From Burkholderiaceae bacterium (GTDB lineage: Bacteria; Pseudomonadota; Gammaproteobacteria; Burkholderiales; Burkholderiaceae_E): a stretch of 56,032 nt of DNA. The stretch spans positions 1 to 56,032 of the forward strand of contig JAJPES010000037.1 of the NCBI GenBank assembly GCA_021166725.1. The letters run 5' to 3'. The notes beneath the pieces were generated by a model. That model worked only from the letters and a program-made list of their open reading frames with translations, had not been told where the DNA came from and ran no database searches. Each line of letters begins with the position of its first letter. The first letter of the stretch is position 1. Position numbers and translations under genes: made by a program. Positions 34,404 through 45,579 of this stretch are shown in pieces.

Positions 34404-34999
34404 CAGTAGTAGACGCGCCGTGGGCGCTGCGCGGGCTTGCGGTTGCGTTTGACGACTTCGGCCAGCGGCTGGGCGGCGTGTTTCGCCAACCCGGTACGGG
34501 CGCCTGCGTGGCGTGCCGCGGTGTTGCTCGTCGTGCCGCTGGTGCGCAGCACGGCGCGCTGCTCGGGCGTCATCTCGCGATAGCGCTCCCACTGCGCCTG
34601 CCGCTCGTCGGGGTCCAGTCGCTTGGCGAGCCGGTAGTTCTGGCGTGCGAGCCTGCGCTGCTCGGGTGTGAGCTTCGCCCACTCGCGCACGCGCTCGTCG
34701 ACGCGTTCGCGTTGCTCGTCGGACATCCCCGGCACGCGATCGGCCAGCTGCAGCCAGCCGCGCTTCTCGGCGACGGACCAGCTGTTCCACTGTTGTTCGA
34801 AGGGGCTGAGCACCTGCTGTTGCGCGCCGGTGAGTTCGCTCCACAGCGGTTGCACCAGCGGCAGCAAAGAGCCACGGTGGGTGGACGGCGCATCGGCCGA
34901 CAGCGCCGGGGCGACGGCGATGCTCGCGGCGAGCGCGATGGCGGCGAACGCCGGCCAGCGCGGCGTTCTTATTGATGCGGGCCGGCGGGCTGCGCTCAT
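34403..34999 (-). CDS. DUF3106 protein, exported
   Basis: A 198-residue protein with a signal peptide (WPAFAAIALAASIAVAPALSA) and a Trp/Arg-rich repetitive helical body: PLWSELTGAQQQVLSPFEQQ, WNSWSVAEKRGWLQLADRVP, RVREWAKLTPEQRRLARQNY, AQWERYREMTPEQRAVL. This pattern is that of DUF3106. The likely site is the periplasm. Function is unknown; the body resembles CpxP-like helical regulators in composition, which is only a suggestion. ATG 34999 overlaps the upstream stop by four bases (ATGA). Confidence 0.82.
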   Translation of the reverse strand: MSAARRPASIRTPRWPAFAAIALAASIAVAPALSADAPSTHRGSLLPLVQPLWSELTGAQQQVLSPFEQQWNSWSVAEKRGWLQLADRVPGMSDEQRERVDERVREWAKLTPEQRRLARQNYRLAKRLDPDERQAQWERYREMTPEQRAVLRTSGTTSNTAARHAGARTGLAKHAAQPLAEVVKRNRKPAQRPRRVYY

Positions 35000-35424
35000 T
35001 CTTCCTGCCCTTGCGAATGCGACGAGACGTTGCGCAGGTACACGCCGAAGCCGCGGTCGGCGTAGGCCGAAATCGGGACTTCGTCGGTGATCATGGCGGC
35101 GTCGAGTTCGGCGAGGTCGTCGGCGCGCTGGTGCGTGTCGAGCAGCGAGATGCCGAACAGGCCGGCGGCGACGACGGCGATGGGAACGACGACGGCGGCG
35201 ATGCGCCAGACGAGCCGCGGAGCCGGGCCGCCGGCGAGCGTGGCCGTCGACCGGTGCCCGCTTCGCACGACCTCGTGCGCGACGCGCGGCGCCGTTTCGA
35301 CGCGTGCCCGTGCCAGCGCGGCAGCGCGCGCGGCGGCCAACCGATGAGTGGTGCGGTACGGAAGACGATCGGCGGATTCGTCGAGTGCGACGCGCACGAT
35401 CCGGGCGAGTTCTCTTTCGTTCAT
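34996..35424 (-). CDS. DUF3619 protein, likely membrane-anchored
   Basis: A 142-residue protein with one membrane helix (RIAAVVVPIAVVAAGLFGIS) at about residues 73-92 and the family segments MNERELARIVRVALDESADR, LPYRTTHRLAAARAAALARA, and ISLLDTHQRADDLAELDAAM. Placed directly after an ECF sigma gene and overlapping it by four bases, it may act as a co-transcribed anti-sigma-like partner. That role is inferred from position, not from a known anti-sigma domain. Confidence 0.82.
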   Translation of the reverse strand: MNERELARIVRVALDESADRLPYRTTHRLAAARAAALARARVETAPRVAHEVVRSGHRSTATLAGGPAPRLVWRIAAVVVPIAVVAAGLFGISLLDTHQRADDLAELDAAMITDEVPISAYADRGFGVYLRNVSSHSQGQEE

Positions 35425-35984
35425 CGTTCGATTCCGCGGGCGGCGAGAGCTTCGGCCAGCGCATGCGCGGCGCGCGAGCAGTGCGTCTTCACGCTTCCCT
35501 CCGAGCAGCCCATCGCGAGCGCCGTCTCGGACACGTTCAGGTCTTCCCAGTAACGCAGCAGGAAGGCCTCGCGTTGACGTCGCGGCAGCCGGGCGATTTC
35601 CTCATCGAGAATCGTGCGCAATTGCGCCCGCTCGACTTCGTCCGCGGTCTCGTCGACGTCGCTGCCGGGGTCCAGCGCTTCCAGCGCGTCGGTTTCGGAC
35701 TGCTCGCCGTTCACGTCGTTCTGCAGCGACGACAGCGGCGTCGTCCACAGGCTGCGCACGCGCTGGCGGCGGAAGTGGTCGGTGATCGCGTTCTGCAGGA
35801 TGCGGTGAAAGAGCATCGGCAGCTCGTCGGCCGGCCGCGTGCCGTAGCGGCTCGCCAGCCGCAGCATCGCGTCCTGGACGACGTCGAGCGCGCCGTCGCT
35901 GTCGCGCAACGCGAACACCGCATGCTTGAACGCGCGGCGCTCGACCCCGGCTAGGAAATCGGACAACTCCTGGCGGCTTGCCAT
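35421..35984 (-). CDS. RNA polymerase ECF-type sigma factor
   Basis: A 187-residue sigma-70 family factor. Region 2 is AFKHAVFALRDSDGALDVVQ, then DAMLRLASRYGTRPADELPM, and FHRILQNAITDHFRRQRV. Region 4 is LPRRQREAFLLRYWEDLNVS, ETALAMGCSEGSVKTHCSRA. The linker between them is acidic (DALEALDPGSDVDETADEVE). It heads the operon sigma-DUF3619-DUF3106-RDD. The target promoters are unknown. It is divergent from ilvI, with about 286 bases between the starts that hold both promoters. Confidence 0.9.
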   Translation of the reverse strand: MASRQELSDFLAGVERRAFKHAVFALRDSDGALDVVQDAMLRLASRYGTRPADELPMLFHRILQNAITDHFRRQRVRSLWTTPLSSLQNDVNGEQSETDALEALDPGSDVDETADEVERAQLRTILDEEIARLPRRQREAFLLRYWEDLNVSETALAMGCSEGSVKTHCSRAAHALAEALAARGIER

Positions 35985-36270
35985 TCGGGCCTTCGAGCGG
36001 CGCGATCCTCGACGAAAAAGACGCTGCGGATGCTAGCAGAAGGGGTCGCGCGGGCGCGCCCCGCGTCTTGACCGGCGCTGTTGCGGCGCAGTATTCTTCA
36101 ATGCTTATCCCCTACGCGCGAAACTGCACCGGTTCGTCTTCACGAGAGGCGCGTCCGGCGCATCCGATCAAAACTCGCAGGACCCGTGTCGAGGTCTGCG
36201 TCGTGGCCACCTGACCAGGGCGGCCATGGCGCCGGCGGCGGATCCTCCTGCCCTTGAAAGGACTACCCAG

Positions 36271-37992
36271 ATGGAACTCACCGGCGCGGAAATCGTCGTC
36301 CGCTGTCTGCAGGAAGAAGGCGTCGAGCACGTCTTCGGCTATCCCGGCGGCGCCGTTCTCTACATCTACGACGCGATCTTCAACCAGGAGGCGATCCGCC
36401 ACGTCCTCGTGCGCCACGAACAGGCCGCTGCGCACGCGGCCGACGGCTATGCGCGCTCCACCGGCAAGGTCGGCGTGTGTCTCGTCACCAGCGGCCCGGG
36501 CGTCACCAACGCGGTCACCGGCATCGCCACCGCCTACACCGACTCGATCCCGATGGTCGTGCTCACCGGCCAGGTGCCCACGCACGCAATCGGCGAAGAC
36601 GCGTTCCAGGAAGCCGACACGGTCGGCATCACGCGTCCTTGCGTGAAGCACAACGTCCTCGTGTAGGACGTGCGCGACCTGGCCGTCACGCTCAAGAAGG
36701 CCTTCCACATCGCGTCCCCCGGTCGCCCCGGGCCGGTGCTCGTCGACATCCCGAAGGACGTCACCCGCGCGCAGTGCCGCTTCGAGTATCCGAAGACGGT
36801 TTCGATGCGCTCGTACAACCCGGTCACGCGCGGACACCAGGGGCAGATCAAGAAGGCGCTCGGCCTGATCCTCACCGCCGAGCGGCCGATGATCTACGCC
36901 GGCGGCGGCGTCGTGCTCGCCGAGGCTTCCGAGGAGCTGAACCGCTTCGCCGAGCTGCTCGACTTTCCGGTCACCACCACGCTGATGGGCCTGGGCGGCT
37001 ACCGCTCGAGCGAGCGCAAGTGGGTCGGCATGCCCGGCATGCACGGCACCTACGAGGCGAACATGGCGATGCAGCACTGCGACGTGCTGATCGGCATCGG
37101 CTCGCGCTTCGACGACCGCGTCATCGGCAACCCGAAGCACTTCGCGCAGAACCCGCGCAAGATCATCCATCTCGACATCGATCCGTCGTCGATCTCCAAG
37201 CGCGTGCGCGTCGACGTGCCGATCGTCGGCGACGTGCGCGAGACGCTGCGCGAGATGATCGCGCTGCTCGAGCAGACGCTCGCCGCCGGGCAGAAGACCA
37301 ACGCCGCGGCGGTGGCGAACTGGTGGAAGCAGATCGACGAATGGCGCGGGCGCAATTGCCTGAAATACCGGTCGAGCGACGAGGTGATCAAGCCCCAGTC
37401 GGTCGTGCAGAAGCTGTGGGAGATCACCGACGGCGACGCCTTCGTCACCTCCGACGTCGGCCAGCACCAGATGTGGGCGGCCCAGTACTATCCGTTCGAC
37501 AAGCCGCGGCGCTGGATCAACTCGGGCGGCCTGGGCACGATGGGAGTCGGGCTGCCGTTCGCGATGGGCGCGCTGCTCGCCAACCCGGGCGCGAAGGTCG
37601 CGTGCATCACCGGCGAAGGCTCGATCCAGATGAACATCCAGGAGTTGTCGACCTGCAAGCAGTACAACCTGCCGGTGAAGATCGTCAACCTGAACAACGG
37701 CTACCTCGGCATGGTGCGGCAGTGGCAGCAGATCGAGTACGGCAGCCGCTATTCGCAGTCGTACGTCGATGCGCTGCCCGACTTCGTCGCGCTCGCGCAG
37801 GCCTACGGGCACGTCGGCATCCGCGTCGAACGTCCGAAGGACGTCGAACCGGCGCTGCGCGACGCCTTCGGCAAGTACAAGGACCGGCTCGTCTTCCTCG
37901 ACTTCATCACCGACAAGACCGAGAACGTCTGGCCGATGGTGCAGGGCGGCAAAGGGCTGACCGAAATGCTGCTCGGCTCCGAAGACCTGTGA
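36271..37992 (+). pseudogene. ilvI: Acetolactate synthase large subunit with in-frame amber codon
   Basis: This encodes the catalytic subunit of acetohydroxyacid synthase (thiamine diphosphate and FAD), first common step of valine, leucine and isoleucine synthesis. The frame reads [54 protein letters not shown], then stops at TAG 36664-36666 (codon 132). The expected residue there is Lys (KHNVLVK-DVRDLA). Everything after is intact to TGA at 37992: SPGRPGPVLVDIPKDV, the thiamine-diphosphate motif GEGSIQMNIQEL to NNGYLGMVRQW. AAG to TAG is a single change. The full protein would be 573 residues. If the codon is real, activity requires suppression or restart (GTG 36670). ilvH follows. Confidence 0.88.
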
Positions 37993-39618
<1,626 letters not shown>

Positions 39619-39634
39619 GCGAGGCAGCGAGCGC

Positions 39635-40300
39635 GTGAGCAGCCCCCGCTACCCGCATCCGATCGTCGCACGCGAAGGCTGGCCGTACATCGCGCTGGCC
39701 TTCGTCGTTGCCGTGGTGGTCACGGCCGTGGGCGGATGGTGGTCGATTCCACTGTGGCTGATCGCGCTGTTCGTGCTGCAGTTCTTCCGCGATCCGCCGC
39801 GCGAAGCGCCGCCGGGTGAGCGGCTCGTGCTGGCGCCGGCCGACGGCCGCGTGATCTCGATCGAGACGGTGCGCGATCCGTATGCGGGTGGTCGCGAATC
39901 GATGCGCATCTCGGTGTTCATGAACGTGTTCAACGTGCACTCGAATCGCTCGCCGGTCGACGGGCGCATCGAGCGCATCGAGTACTTCCCGGGCAAGTTC
40001 GTCAACGCCGACCTCGACAAGGCCTCCGAGCACAACGAGCGCAACGCGCTGCTGATTCATGCGCATGACGGCTCGCTCGTCACCTGCGTGCAGGTCGCAG
40101 GTCTCGTCGCGCGGCGCATCCTGTGCTACGTGAAGCCGGGCGACGTGCTGCACCGCGGCCAGCGCTTCGGTTTCATCCGTTTCGGCTCGCGCGTGGACGT
40201 CTACCTGCCGCCCGGCGCGCGACTGTTCGTCGGCGTCGGCGAGAAGGTGCACGCGACCGCCTCGCCGCTGGCCGAACTGCCGCAGGTCGGAAGTGCCTGA
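39635..40300 (+). CDS. psd: Phosphatidylserine decarboxylase proenzyme
   Basis: A 221-residue short-form decarboxylase (archaetidylserine-decarboxylase-like type) that makes phosphatidylethanolamine at the inner membrane. It has two N-terminal hydrophobic segments ([30 protein letters not shown]), the motif [13 protein letters not shown], the metal or catalytic region [18 protein letters not shown], and the self-cleavage site in [14 protein letters not shown], where the Ser becomes the pyruvoyl group. GTG 39635 is the start. It overlaps pssA by 8 bases, so consecutive steps of one pathway are coupled, though in reverse order. Confidence 0.93.
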   Translation: MSSPRYPHPIVAREGWPYIALAFVVAVVVTAVGGWWSIPLWLIALFVLQFFRDPPREAPPGERLVLAPADGRVISIETVRDPYAGGRESMRISVFMNVFNVHSNRSPVDGRIERIEYFPGKFVNADLDKASEHNERNALLIHAHDGSLVTCVQVAGLVARRILCYVKPGDVLHRGQRFGFIRFGSRVDVYLPPGARLFVGVGEKVHATASPLAELPQVGSA

Positions 40301-41162
40301 CGAGCGCCGCGGCGAGGGACTGGCGCCGCGCCGCTCGCGGCGCATCTACCTGCTGCCCAACGCCTTCACCACTGCGGCGCTGTTCTGCGGCTTCTACGCG
40401 ATCGTGCAGGCGATGAACGTGCGCTTCGAGGCGGCGGCGATCGCGATCTTCATCGCGATGGTGCTCGACAGCCTGGACGGGCGCGTGGCGCGGATGACCA
40501 ACACGCAGAGCGCCTTCGGCGAGCAGTACGACAGCCTGTCCGACATGGTGTCGTTCGGCGCGGCGCCGGCGCTCGTCATCTACGAGTGGTCGCTGCGCGG
40601 GCTGGGCAAGTGGGGCTGGCTCGCCGCCTTCGTCTACGTGGCCGGCGCCGCGTTGCGCCTGGCGCGCTTCAACACGAACATCGGCGTCGTCGACAAGCGC
40701 TTCTTCCAGGGCCTGCCCAGTCCCGCGGCCGCGGCGCTGGTCGCCGGACTCGTCTGGATCGTCACCGACCTGCGCGCGACGCAGTGGATCTCGGTAACCG
40801 GCGAGGATCTCGCCTGGCTGTCGTTCGTCCTCACGGTCTACGCCGGCATCACGATGGTGTCGAACGTGCCGTTCTACAGCTTCAAGGACATCGACCTGAA
40901 GAAGAGCGTGCCGTTCATCTTCGTGATCGGCGTCGTGATGGTGTTCGTTCTCGTGTCTTCCGATCCGCCGTCGGTACTGTTCGCGCTGTTCCTGTTGTAC
41001 GGCGTCTCCGGCTGGCTGCTGTGGCTGTGGCGCTGGCGTCGCGGCGAAGTGCATCTCGGCCGTCGCCCTCCGTGGGGTGGCGACGAAGACGACGACGATG
41101 ACGACGACGACAGCGTAGGCGAGGGCGGGCGCGAAGACGCCAACGAGTTCCGCGAACGGTGA
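40293..41162 (+). CDS. pssA: CDP-diacylglycerol--serine O-phosphatidyltransferase
   Basis: A 289-residue integral membrane enzyme that makes phosphatidylserine, the substrate of Psd. The CDP-alcohol transferase motif is spread over [20 protein letters not shown] and [16 protein letters not shown], with its acids intact. Six to eight hydrophobic helices follow. The C-terminus is odd: [12 protein letters not shown], an aspartate run coded by a GAC/GAT tract at about 41080-41112, then an acidic tail. The tail probably faces the cytosol. The GTG start lies inside the last codons of psd. Confidence 0.93.
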   Translation: MPDERRGEGLAPRRSRRIYLLPNAFTTAALFCGFYAIVQAMNVRFEAAAIAIFIAMVLDSLDGRVARMTNTQSAFGEQYDSLSDMVSFGAAPALVIYEWSLRGLGKWGWLAAFVYVAGAALRLARFNTNIGVVDKRFFQGLPSPAAAALVAGLVWIVTDLRATQWISVTGEDLAWLSFVLTVYAGITMVSNVPFYSFKDIDLKKSVPFIFVIGVVMVFVLVSSDPPSVLFALFLLYGVSGWLLWLWRWRRGEVHLGRRPPWGGDEDDDDDDDDSVGEGGREDANEFRER

Positions 41163-41167
41163 GCTGT

Positions 41168-41173
41168 TAAAAT
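41168..41173 (+). promoter_or_regulatory. -10 element upstream of tpiA
   Basis: TAAAAT (41168-41173) lies 38 bases before tpiA in an otherwise GC-rich stretch directly after the pssA stop. No good -35 is visible at the right distance, so the promoter call is tentative. Confidence 0.4.
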
Positions 41174-41211
41174 CATCGGTTTTCCCGCGTAGCGCAGGCT
41201 GCATCCCTCCG

Positions 41212-42030
41212 ATGAAGACACGCAAGCCGCTCGTCGCCGGCAACTGGAAGATGAACGGCGATACGGTGTTCAACGAGCACCTGCTCGGCGAGTTGCGCGC
41301 CGGTATCGAGCGCGAGCCTCTCGCGGGGCTCGAAGTCGCCGTCTGCCCGCCGTTCCCGTACCTCGCCCAGGCCGCCGGCAAACTCTCCGGCAGCCCGATC
41401 GAATGGGGTGCGCAAAACGTCAGCGACCGTCCGGACGGCGCCTTCACCGGAGAGGTCTCGGCGAAGATGCTGGTCGATCTCGGCTGTCGCTGGGTCATCA
41501 TCGGCCACTCGGAACGGCGTCAGTCGATGGGCGAAACCGACGACGACGTCTGCGCCAGGCTGGCGATGGCGGCGATGCACGGCCTGGGCATCATCGCCTG
41601 CATCGGCGAGACGCTCGAAGAGCGCGAGGCAGGTCACACCGAAACCGTGCTCGCCCGACAGGTCGATGCGCTCGTGCGCACGGCGCATCGCATGCAGCAC
41701 GGCGCCGATGTCGCTTCGGCGATGCCTGCCGAGCGATTCGTGCTCGCCTACGAACCGGTCTGGGCGATCGGCACCGGGCGCAGCGCGTCGCCCGAAATCG
41801 CGCAGCAGGCGCATGCGTTCATTCGTTCGCGCCTGGCGACGCTCGACGGCGAGGGGCGCGCCACGCGAATCCTGTACGGCGGCAGCGTGAAGCCGGAGAA
41901 CGCGAGCAGCCTGTTCGCGATGCCCGACATCGATGGTGGACTGATCGGCGGCGCTGCGCTGATCGCCGAAGATTTTCTTGCGATCTGCCGCGCCGCGGCA
42001 GGGCACAGCGGCGCCGCGGCGTCCCGCTGA
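41212..42030 (+). CDS. tpiA: Triose-phosphate isomerase
   Basis: A 272-residue TIM-barrel enzyme interconverting dihydroxyacetone phosphate and glyceraldehyde 3-phosphate in the cytosol. The catalytic Lys is in VAGNWKMNG, His in VIIGHSERRQ, Glu in VLAYEPVWAIGTGRSAS; the phosphate loop is LYGGSVKPEN. It is slightly longer than the family norm because of an insert (VRTAHRMQHGADVASAMP) around residue 160. secG follows after 25 bases. Confidence 0.97.
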   Translation: MKTRKPLVAGNWKMNGDTVFNEHLLGELRAGIEREPLAGLEVAVCPPFPYLAQAAGKLSGSPIEWGAQNVSDRPDGAFTGEVSAKMLVDLGCRWVIIGHSERRQSMGETDDDVCARLAMAAMHGLGIIACIGETLEEREAGHTETVLARQVDALVRTAHRMQHGADVASAMPAERFVLAYEPVWAIGTGRSASPEIAQQAHAFIRSRLATLDGEGRATRILYGGSVKPENASSLFAMPDIDGGLIGGAALIAEDFLAICRAAAGHSGAAASR

Positions 42031-42055
42031 CTCACGTATTCCGAGGAGTGTTTCG

Positions 42056-42541
42056 ATGACCTGGCTGGTCAATCTGCTGATGGTCCTGCAGGTGCTCACG
42101 GCACTGGGCGTGATCCTGCTCGTGCTGCTGCAGCACGGCAAGGGCGCCGACATGGGCGCTGCCTTCGGCGGCGGTGCGTCGGGGAGCCTGTTCGGCGCAA
42201 GCGGCTCGGCAAACTTCCTGAGCCGCTTCACCGCGATTCTCGCGGCGGTGTTCTTCGCGTCCACGCTGGTGCTGGCGATGTTCGGTCATCAACGGATCGA
42301 AGCGCCGGCCAGCGTGATGGAGACCACGACGCCGCCCGACACGGCGCCGGCGCCGCGGCCTTCGGACGTTCCCGCGTCCGACTTCCCGTCGGGCGCCCCC
42401 GCAGCCGGCGCCGCGGCGCCTGCCACGGGTGGCGCTGCCGCTGCGGGCGGCGCCGGCTCCGCGTCGGGTGCCGCTGCTGCACCCGCATCGCCGCCGTCTT
42501 CCGGCGGCAGCGGTTTTGGAGCGAGCGACATTCCGAAGTAG
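42056..42541 (+). CDS. secG: Preprotein translocase subunit SecG
   Basis: A 161-residue SecYEG component with two membrane helices (LLMVLQVLTALGVILLVLLQ and FTAILAAVFFASTLVLAMF) around the conserved loop HGKGADMGAAFGGGASGSLF, GASGSANFLSRFT. The C-terminal 65 residues are an Ala/Pro/Gly/Ser extension of low complexity, longer than in E. coli but usual in Betaproteobacteria. ATG 42056 follows GAGGAG. The stop overlaps a promoter for the tRNA. Confidence 0.95.
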   Translation: MTWLVNLLMVLQVLTALGVILLVLLQHGKGADMGAAFGGGASGSLFGASGSANFLSRFTAILAAVFFASTLVLAMFGHQRIEAPASVMETTTPPDTAPAPRPSDVPASDFPSGAPAAGAAAPATGGAAAAGGAGSASGAAAAPASPPSSGGSGFGASDIPK

Positions 42542-42544
42542 AAT
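42516..42544 (+). promoter_or_regulatory. Promoter for tRNA-Leu and probably nuo
   Basis: TTGGAG (42516-42521) and TAGAAT (42539-42544) are 17 bases apart; the -10 includes the secG stop codon. The tRNA begins 61 bases past the -10. It could also contribute to transcription of nuoA, whose start is 14 bases after the tRNA. Confidence 0.55.
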
Positions 42545-42605
42545 AGAGGGCTTTCTCGATGGATGGTGGGCACGATCGAAAACGACGGCTCGCAATCCGA
42601 TTCGT

Positions 42606-42690
42606 GCCGACGTGGTGGAATTGGTAGACACGCTATCTTGAGGGGGTAGTGGCGAAAGCTGTGCGAGTTCGAGTCTCGCCGTCGGCACCA
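42606..42690 (+). tRNA. tRNA-Leu, anticodon GAG
   Basis: The acceptor GCCGACG pairs with CGTCGGC, followed by discriminator A and an encoded CCA (42688-42690). The anticodon stem CTATC/GGTAG holds the loop TTGAGGG, giving anticodon GAG for CUC and CUU codons. The D-loop GGAATTGGTAGAC, a long variable arm and the TTCGAGTC loop fit a class II leucine tRNA. It lies between secG and nuoA. Confidence 0.96.
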
Positions 42691-42704
42691 GTCAGGATGT
42701 CTTG

Positions 42705-43061
42705 ATGCTCGAAAATTACCTGCCCGTCCTGCTCTTCATCCTGGTGGGCATTGCCGTCGGCATCGGTCCGATGCTCATCGGCAAGCTGCTCGGGCCCAGC
42801 CGCCCCGACCCCGAGAAGCTCTCCCCTTACGAGTGCGGCTTCGAAGCCTTCGAAGACGCCCGCATGCGCTTCGACGTTCGCTACTACCTGGTAGCGATCC
42901 TGTTCATCCTCTTCGACCTCGAGATCGCCTTCCTGTTTCCGTGGGCGGTCTCGCTCGACGCGATCGGCCTCTTCGGCTTCGTGTCGATGATGATCTTCCT
43001 GGCGATTCTCGTCGTCGGGTTCCTGTTCGAATGGAAGCGGGGCGCGCTCGACTGGGAGTGA
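42705..43061 (+). CDS. nuoA: NADH-quinone oxidoreductase subunit A
   Basis: A 118-residue membrane subunit of complex I with three helices ([59 protein letters not shown]). The conserved loop is [20 protein letters not shown], whose Cys lies near the quinone channel. ATG 42705 is used; an in-frame TTG precedes it. Confidence 0.96.
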   Translation: MLENYLPVLLFILVGIAVGIGPMLIGKLLGPSRPDPEKLSPYECGFEAFEDARMRFDVRYYLVAILFILFDLEIAFLFPWAVSLDAIGLFGFVSMMIFLAILVVGFLFEWKRGALDWE

Positions 43062-43140
43062 TCGCGCAGGCTGCGCGTCGTCGCCGTTGTCACATGCTCG
43101 CGCGGGCCGTGCGCCGCGCCTTGCCCCGGAGGGGCCGTCG

Positions 43141-43617
43141 ATGGGCATCGAAGGAGTACTGAACCAGGGTTTCGTCACGACGCAGCTCGACAAGCTCGTC
43201 AACTGGACGCGAACCGGATCGATGTGGCCGGTCACCTTCGGCCTGGCTTGCTGCGCCGTGGAGATGATGCACGCGGGCGCTGCACGCTACGACATGGACC
43301 GCTTCGGCGTGATGTTCCGTCCGAGTCCGCGCCAGTCCGACGTGATGATCGTCGCCGGCACGCTGTGCAACAAGATGGCGCCGGCGCTGCGCAAGGTGTA
43401 CGACCAGATGCCCGAGCCGCGCTGGGTCATCTCGATGGGTTCGTGCGCCAACGGCGGCGGCTATTACCACTACTCGTACTCGGTCGTGCGGGGTTGCGAT
43501 CGCATCGTGCCGGTCGACATCTACGTGCCGGGCTGCCCGCCCACCGCCGAGGCGCTGATCTACGGAATCATCCAGCTGCAGGACAAGATCCGGCGCACCA
43601 GCACGATCGCGCGCTAG
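43141..43617 (+). CDS. nuoB: NADH-quinone oxidoreductase subunit B
   Basis: A 158-residue peripheral subunit carrying iron-sulfur cluster N2 next to the quinone site. Its ligands are in [11 protein letters not shown] (two adjacent Cys), [14 protein letters not shown] and [15 protein letters not shown] 43141 is chosen because homology starts at [11 protein letters not shown]; the upstream in-frame extension is not conserved. Confidence 0.97.
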   Translation: MGIEGVLNQGFVTTQLDKLVNWTRTGSMWPVTFGLACCAVEMMHAGAARYDMDRFGVMFRPSPRQSDVMIVAGTLCNKMAPALRKVYDQMPEPRWVISMGSCANGGGYYHYSYSVVRGCDRIVPVDIYVPGCPPTAEALIYGIIQLQDKIRRTSTIAR

Positions 43618-43622
43618 TCCCT

Positions 43623-44300
43623 ATGCCCGAGACGCCAGCCCCCCGCCCGGCCGACCCAGACATGCCCACTACCGACGCTCCCATCACCGTGCTGCAGGCG
43701 CTCGAATCGGCGCTGCGCGACGCGCTTGCCGATTCGCTGCGCAGCCTCGTCGTGCGGCTCGGCGAGATCACCGTCGAGATCGATCCGGCGATGCACGAGG
43801 CTGCCGCGCTACGACTGCGCGACGATCCGCGGCTGCGCTTCGACACGATGGTCGACCTGTGCGGCGTCGATTACGCCGGCTATCGCGATGGCGACTGGCA
43901 AGGCAGGCGCTTCGCCGTCGTGCTGCACCTGCTGTCGGTGGAACTGAACCATCGCGTGCGGGTGCGCAGCTTCTGCGCCGACGACGAGTTTCCGGTCATT
44001 GCATCGGTCACCGGCGTCTGGCCGACGGCCGACTGGTTCGAGCGCGAGGCCTTCGACCTCTACGGCATTGTCTTCGAGGGACACCCCGACCTTCGCCGCA
44101 TTCTCACCGACTACGGCTTCGTCGGACACCCGTTCCGCAAGGACTTCCCCGTCAGCGGTTACGTGGAGATGCGCTACGACCCCGAGCAGCAGCGCGTGAT
44201 CTACCAGCCGGTGACGATTCCGGCCCGCGAGATCGTGCAGCGCGTGATCCGCGAGGAAGGATACGGGCCGTCGTACGAAGGACGCGAGCACCGTGGCTGA
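43623..44300 (+). CDS. nuoC: NADH-quinone oxidoreductase subunit C
   Basis: A 225-residue 30-kDa subunit of the hydrophilic arm. The signature runs from [19 protein letters not shown] to [19 protein letters not shown]. The N-terminus ([19 protein letters not shown]) is Pro-rich and poorly conserved, so ATG 43662 is a credible alternative start. It overlaps nuoD by 8 bases. Confidence 0.95.
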   Translation: MPETPAPRPADPDMPTTDAPITVLQALESALRDALADSLRSLVVRLGEITVEIDPAMHEAAALRLRDDPRLRFDTMVDLCGVDYAGYRDGDWQGRRFAVVLHLLSVELNHRVRVRSFCADDEFPVIASVTGVWPTADWFEREAFDLYGIVFEGHPDLRRILTDYGFVGHPFRKDFPVSGYVEMRYDPEQQRVIYQPVTIPAREIVQRVIREEGYGPSYEGREHRG

Positions 44301-45546
44301 CATCAAGAACTACACGTTGAACTTCGGCCCGCAGCATCCCGCCGCGCACGGCGTGCTGCGGCTCGTGCTCGAGCTGGACGGCGAGATCGTGCAGCGCGCC
44401 GATCCGCACATCGGGCTGCTGCATCGCGCCACCGAGAAGCTCGCGGAGACGCGCACGTACCTGCAGAACGTTCCGTACATGGATCGGCTCGACTACGTTT
44501 CGATGATGTCGAACGAGCACGCGTACGTGATGGCGGTCGAGCGACTGCTGGGCATCGAGGTGCCGCTGCGCGCCCAGTTCATCCGCGTGATGTTCGACGA
44601 GATCACGCGCATCCTGAACCACCTGCTGTGGATCGGCGCGCACGGCCTCGACGTCGGCGCGATGGCGGTGTTCCTCTACGCGTTCCGCGAGCGCGAAGAC
44701 CTGATGGACGTCTACGAGGCGGTGTCGGGTGCGCGCATGCACGCGTGCTACTACCGGCCCGGCGGCGTCTATCGCGACCTGCCCGACACGATGCCGAAAT
44801 ATCGCGCATCGAAGATCCGCGGCGAAGCGACGGTGCGCGAGCTCAATCGCGACCGTGAAGGCTCGGTGCTCGATTTCATCGAGGCCTTCACCAACCGCTT
44901 CCCCGGCTACGTCGACGAGTACGAAACGCTGCTCACCGAGAACCGCATCTGGAAACAGCGCCTGGTCGGCGTCGGCGTCGTCGGCCCCGAGCGGGCGAAG
45001 GCGCTCGGCTTCACCGGGCCGATGCTGCGCGGCTCGGGCGTCGCCTGGGACCTCCGCAAGATGCAGCCCTACGAGGTGTACGACCTCGTCGACTTCGACA
45101 TCCCGGTCGGCACCAACGGCGACAGCTACGACCGCTATCTCGTGCGCGTGCAGGAGATGCGCGAGAGCAATCGCATCATCCAGCAGTGCGTCGAGTGGCT
45201 GCGCAACAACCCGGGCCCGGTGATCGTCGACAACCACAAGGTCGCTCCGCCGTCGCGCGTGGGCATGAAAACCGGCATGGAAGAGCTGATCCATCACTTC
45301 AAGCTCTTCACCGAGGGAATGCACGTGCCCGCGGGCGAGGTCTATGCCGCCGTCGAGCATCCGAAAGGCGAGTTCGGCATCTACCTGATCTCCGACGGCG
45401 CGAACAAGCCGTACCGGATGAAGATCCGCGCGGCCGGCTTCGCGCACCTGGCGGCGATGGACGAGATGGTGCGCGGCCACATGCTCAGCGACGTGACCAC
45501 GATGATGGGCACGCTCGACATCGTGTTCGGCGAGATCGACCGCTGA
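44293..45546 (+). CDS. nuoD: NADH-quinone oxidoreductase subunit D
   Basis: A 417-residue 49-kDa subunit that shapes the quinone pocket with NuoB. Motifs: [20 protein letters not shown] near the N-terminus with the quinone-contacting His, [21 protein letters not shown] stretch at residues 38-52, and [40 protein letters not shown] toward the C-terminus. GTG 44293 is the start, inside nuoC. Confidence 0.97.
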   Translation: MADIKNYTLNFGPQHPAAHGVLRLVLELDGEIVQRADPHIGLLHRATEKLAETRTYLQNVPYMDRLDYVSMMSNEHAYVMAVERLLGIEVPLRAQFIRVMFDEITRILNHLLWIGAHGLDVGAMAVFLYAFREREDLMDVYEAVSGARMHACYYRPGGVYRDLPDTMPKYRASKIRGEATVRELNRDREGSVLDFIEAFTNRFPGYVDEYETLLTENRIWKQRLVGVGVVGPERAKALGFTGPMLRGSGVAWDLRKMQPYEVYDLVDFDIPVGTNGDSYDRYLVRVQEMRESNRIIQQCVEWLRNNPGPVIVDNHKVAPPSRVGMKTGMEELIHHFKLFTEGMHVPAGEVYAAVEHPKGEFGIYLISDGANKPYRMKIRAAGFAHLAAMDEMVRGHMLSDVTTMMGTLDIVFGEIDR

Positions 45547-45579
45547 CGCCGTGCACGTGAACCACCGGCCACCCAGACC

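Noticed and set aside
36060..36130. ilv leader peptide or attenuator upstream of ilvI
   Set aside because: No short frame rich in Leu, Val or Ile codons followed by alternative hairpins could be found in 35985-36270; a TTGCGG-like -35 has no good -10.
30475..36666. Recoding of TAG as a sense codon, since both ilvI and the vapC at 30442 have internal TAG
   Set aside because: TAG serves as a normal stop for many intact genes here (cpaA, cpaB, tadB, tex, ilvH, secG, nuoB), with non-coding or other-gene sequence following, and the two positions expect different residues (Lys and Trp).
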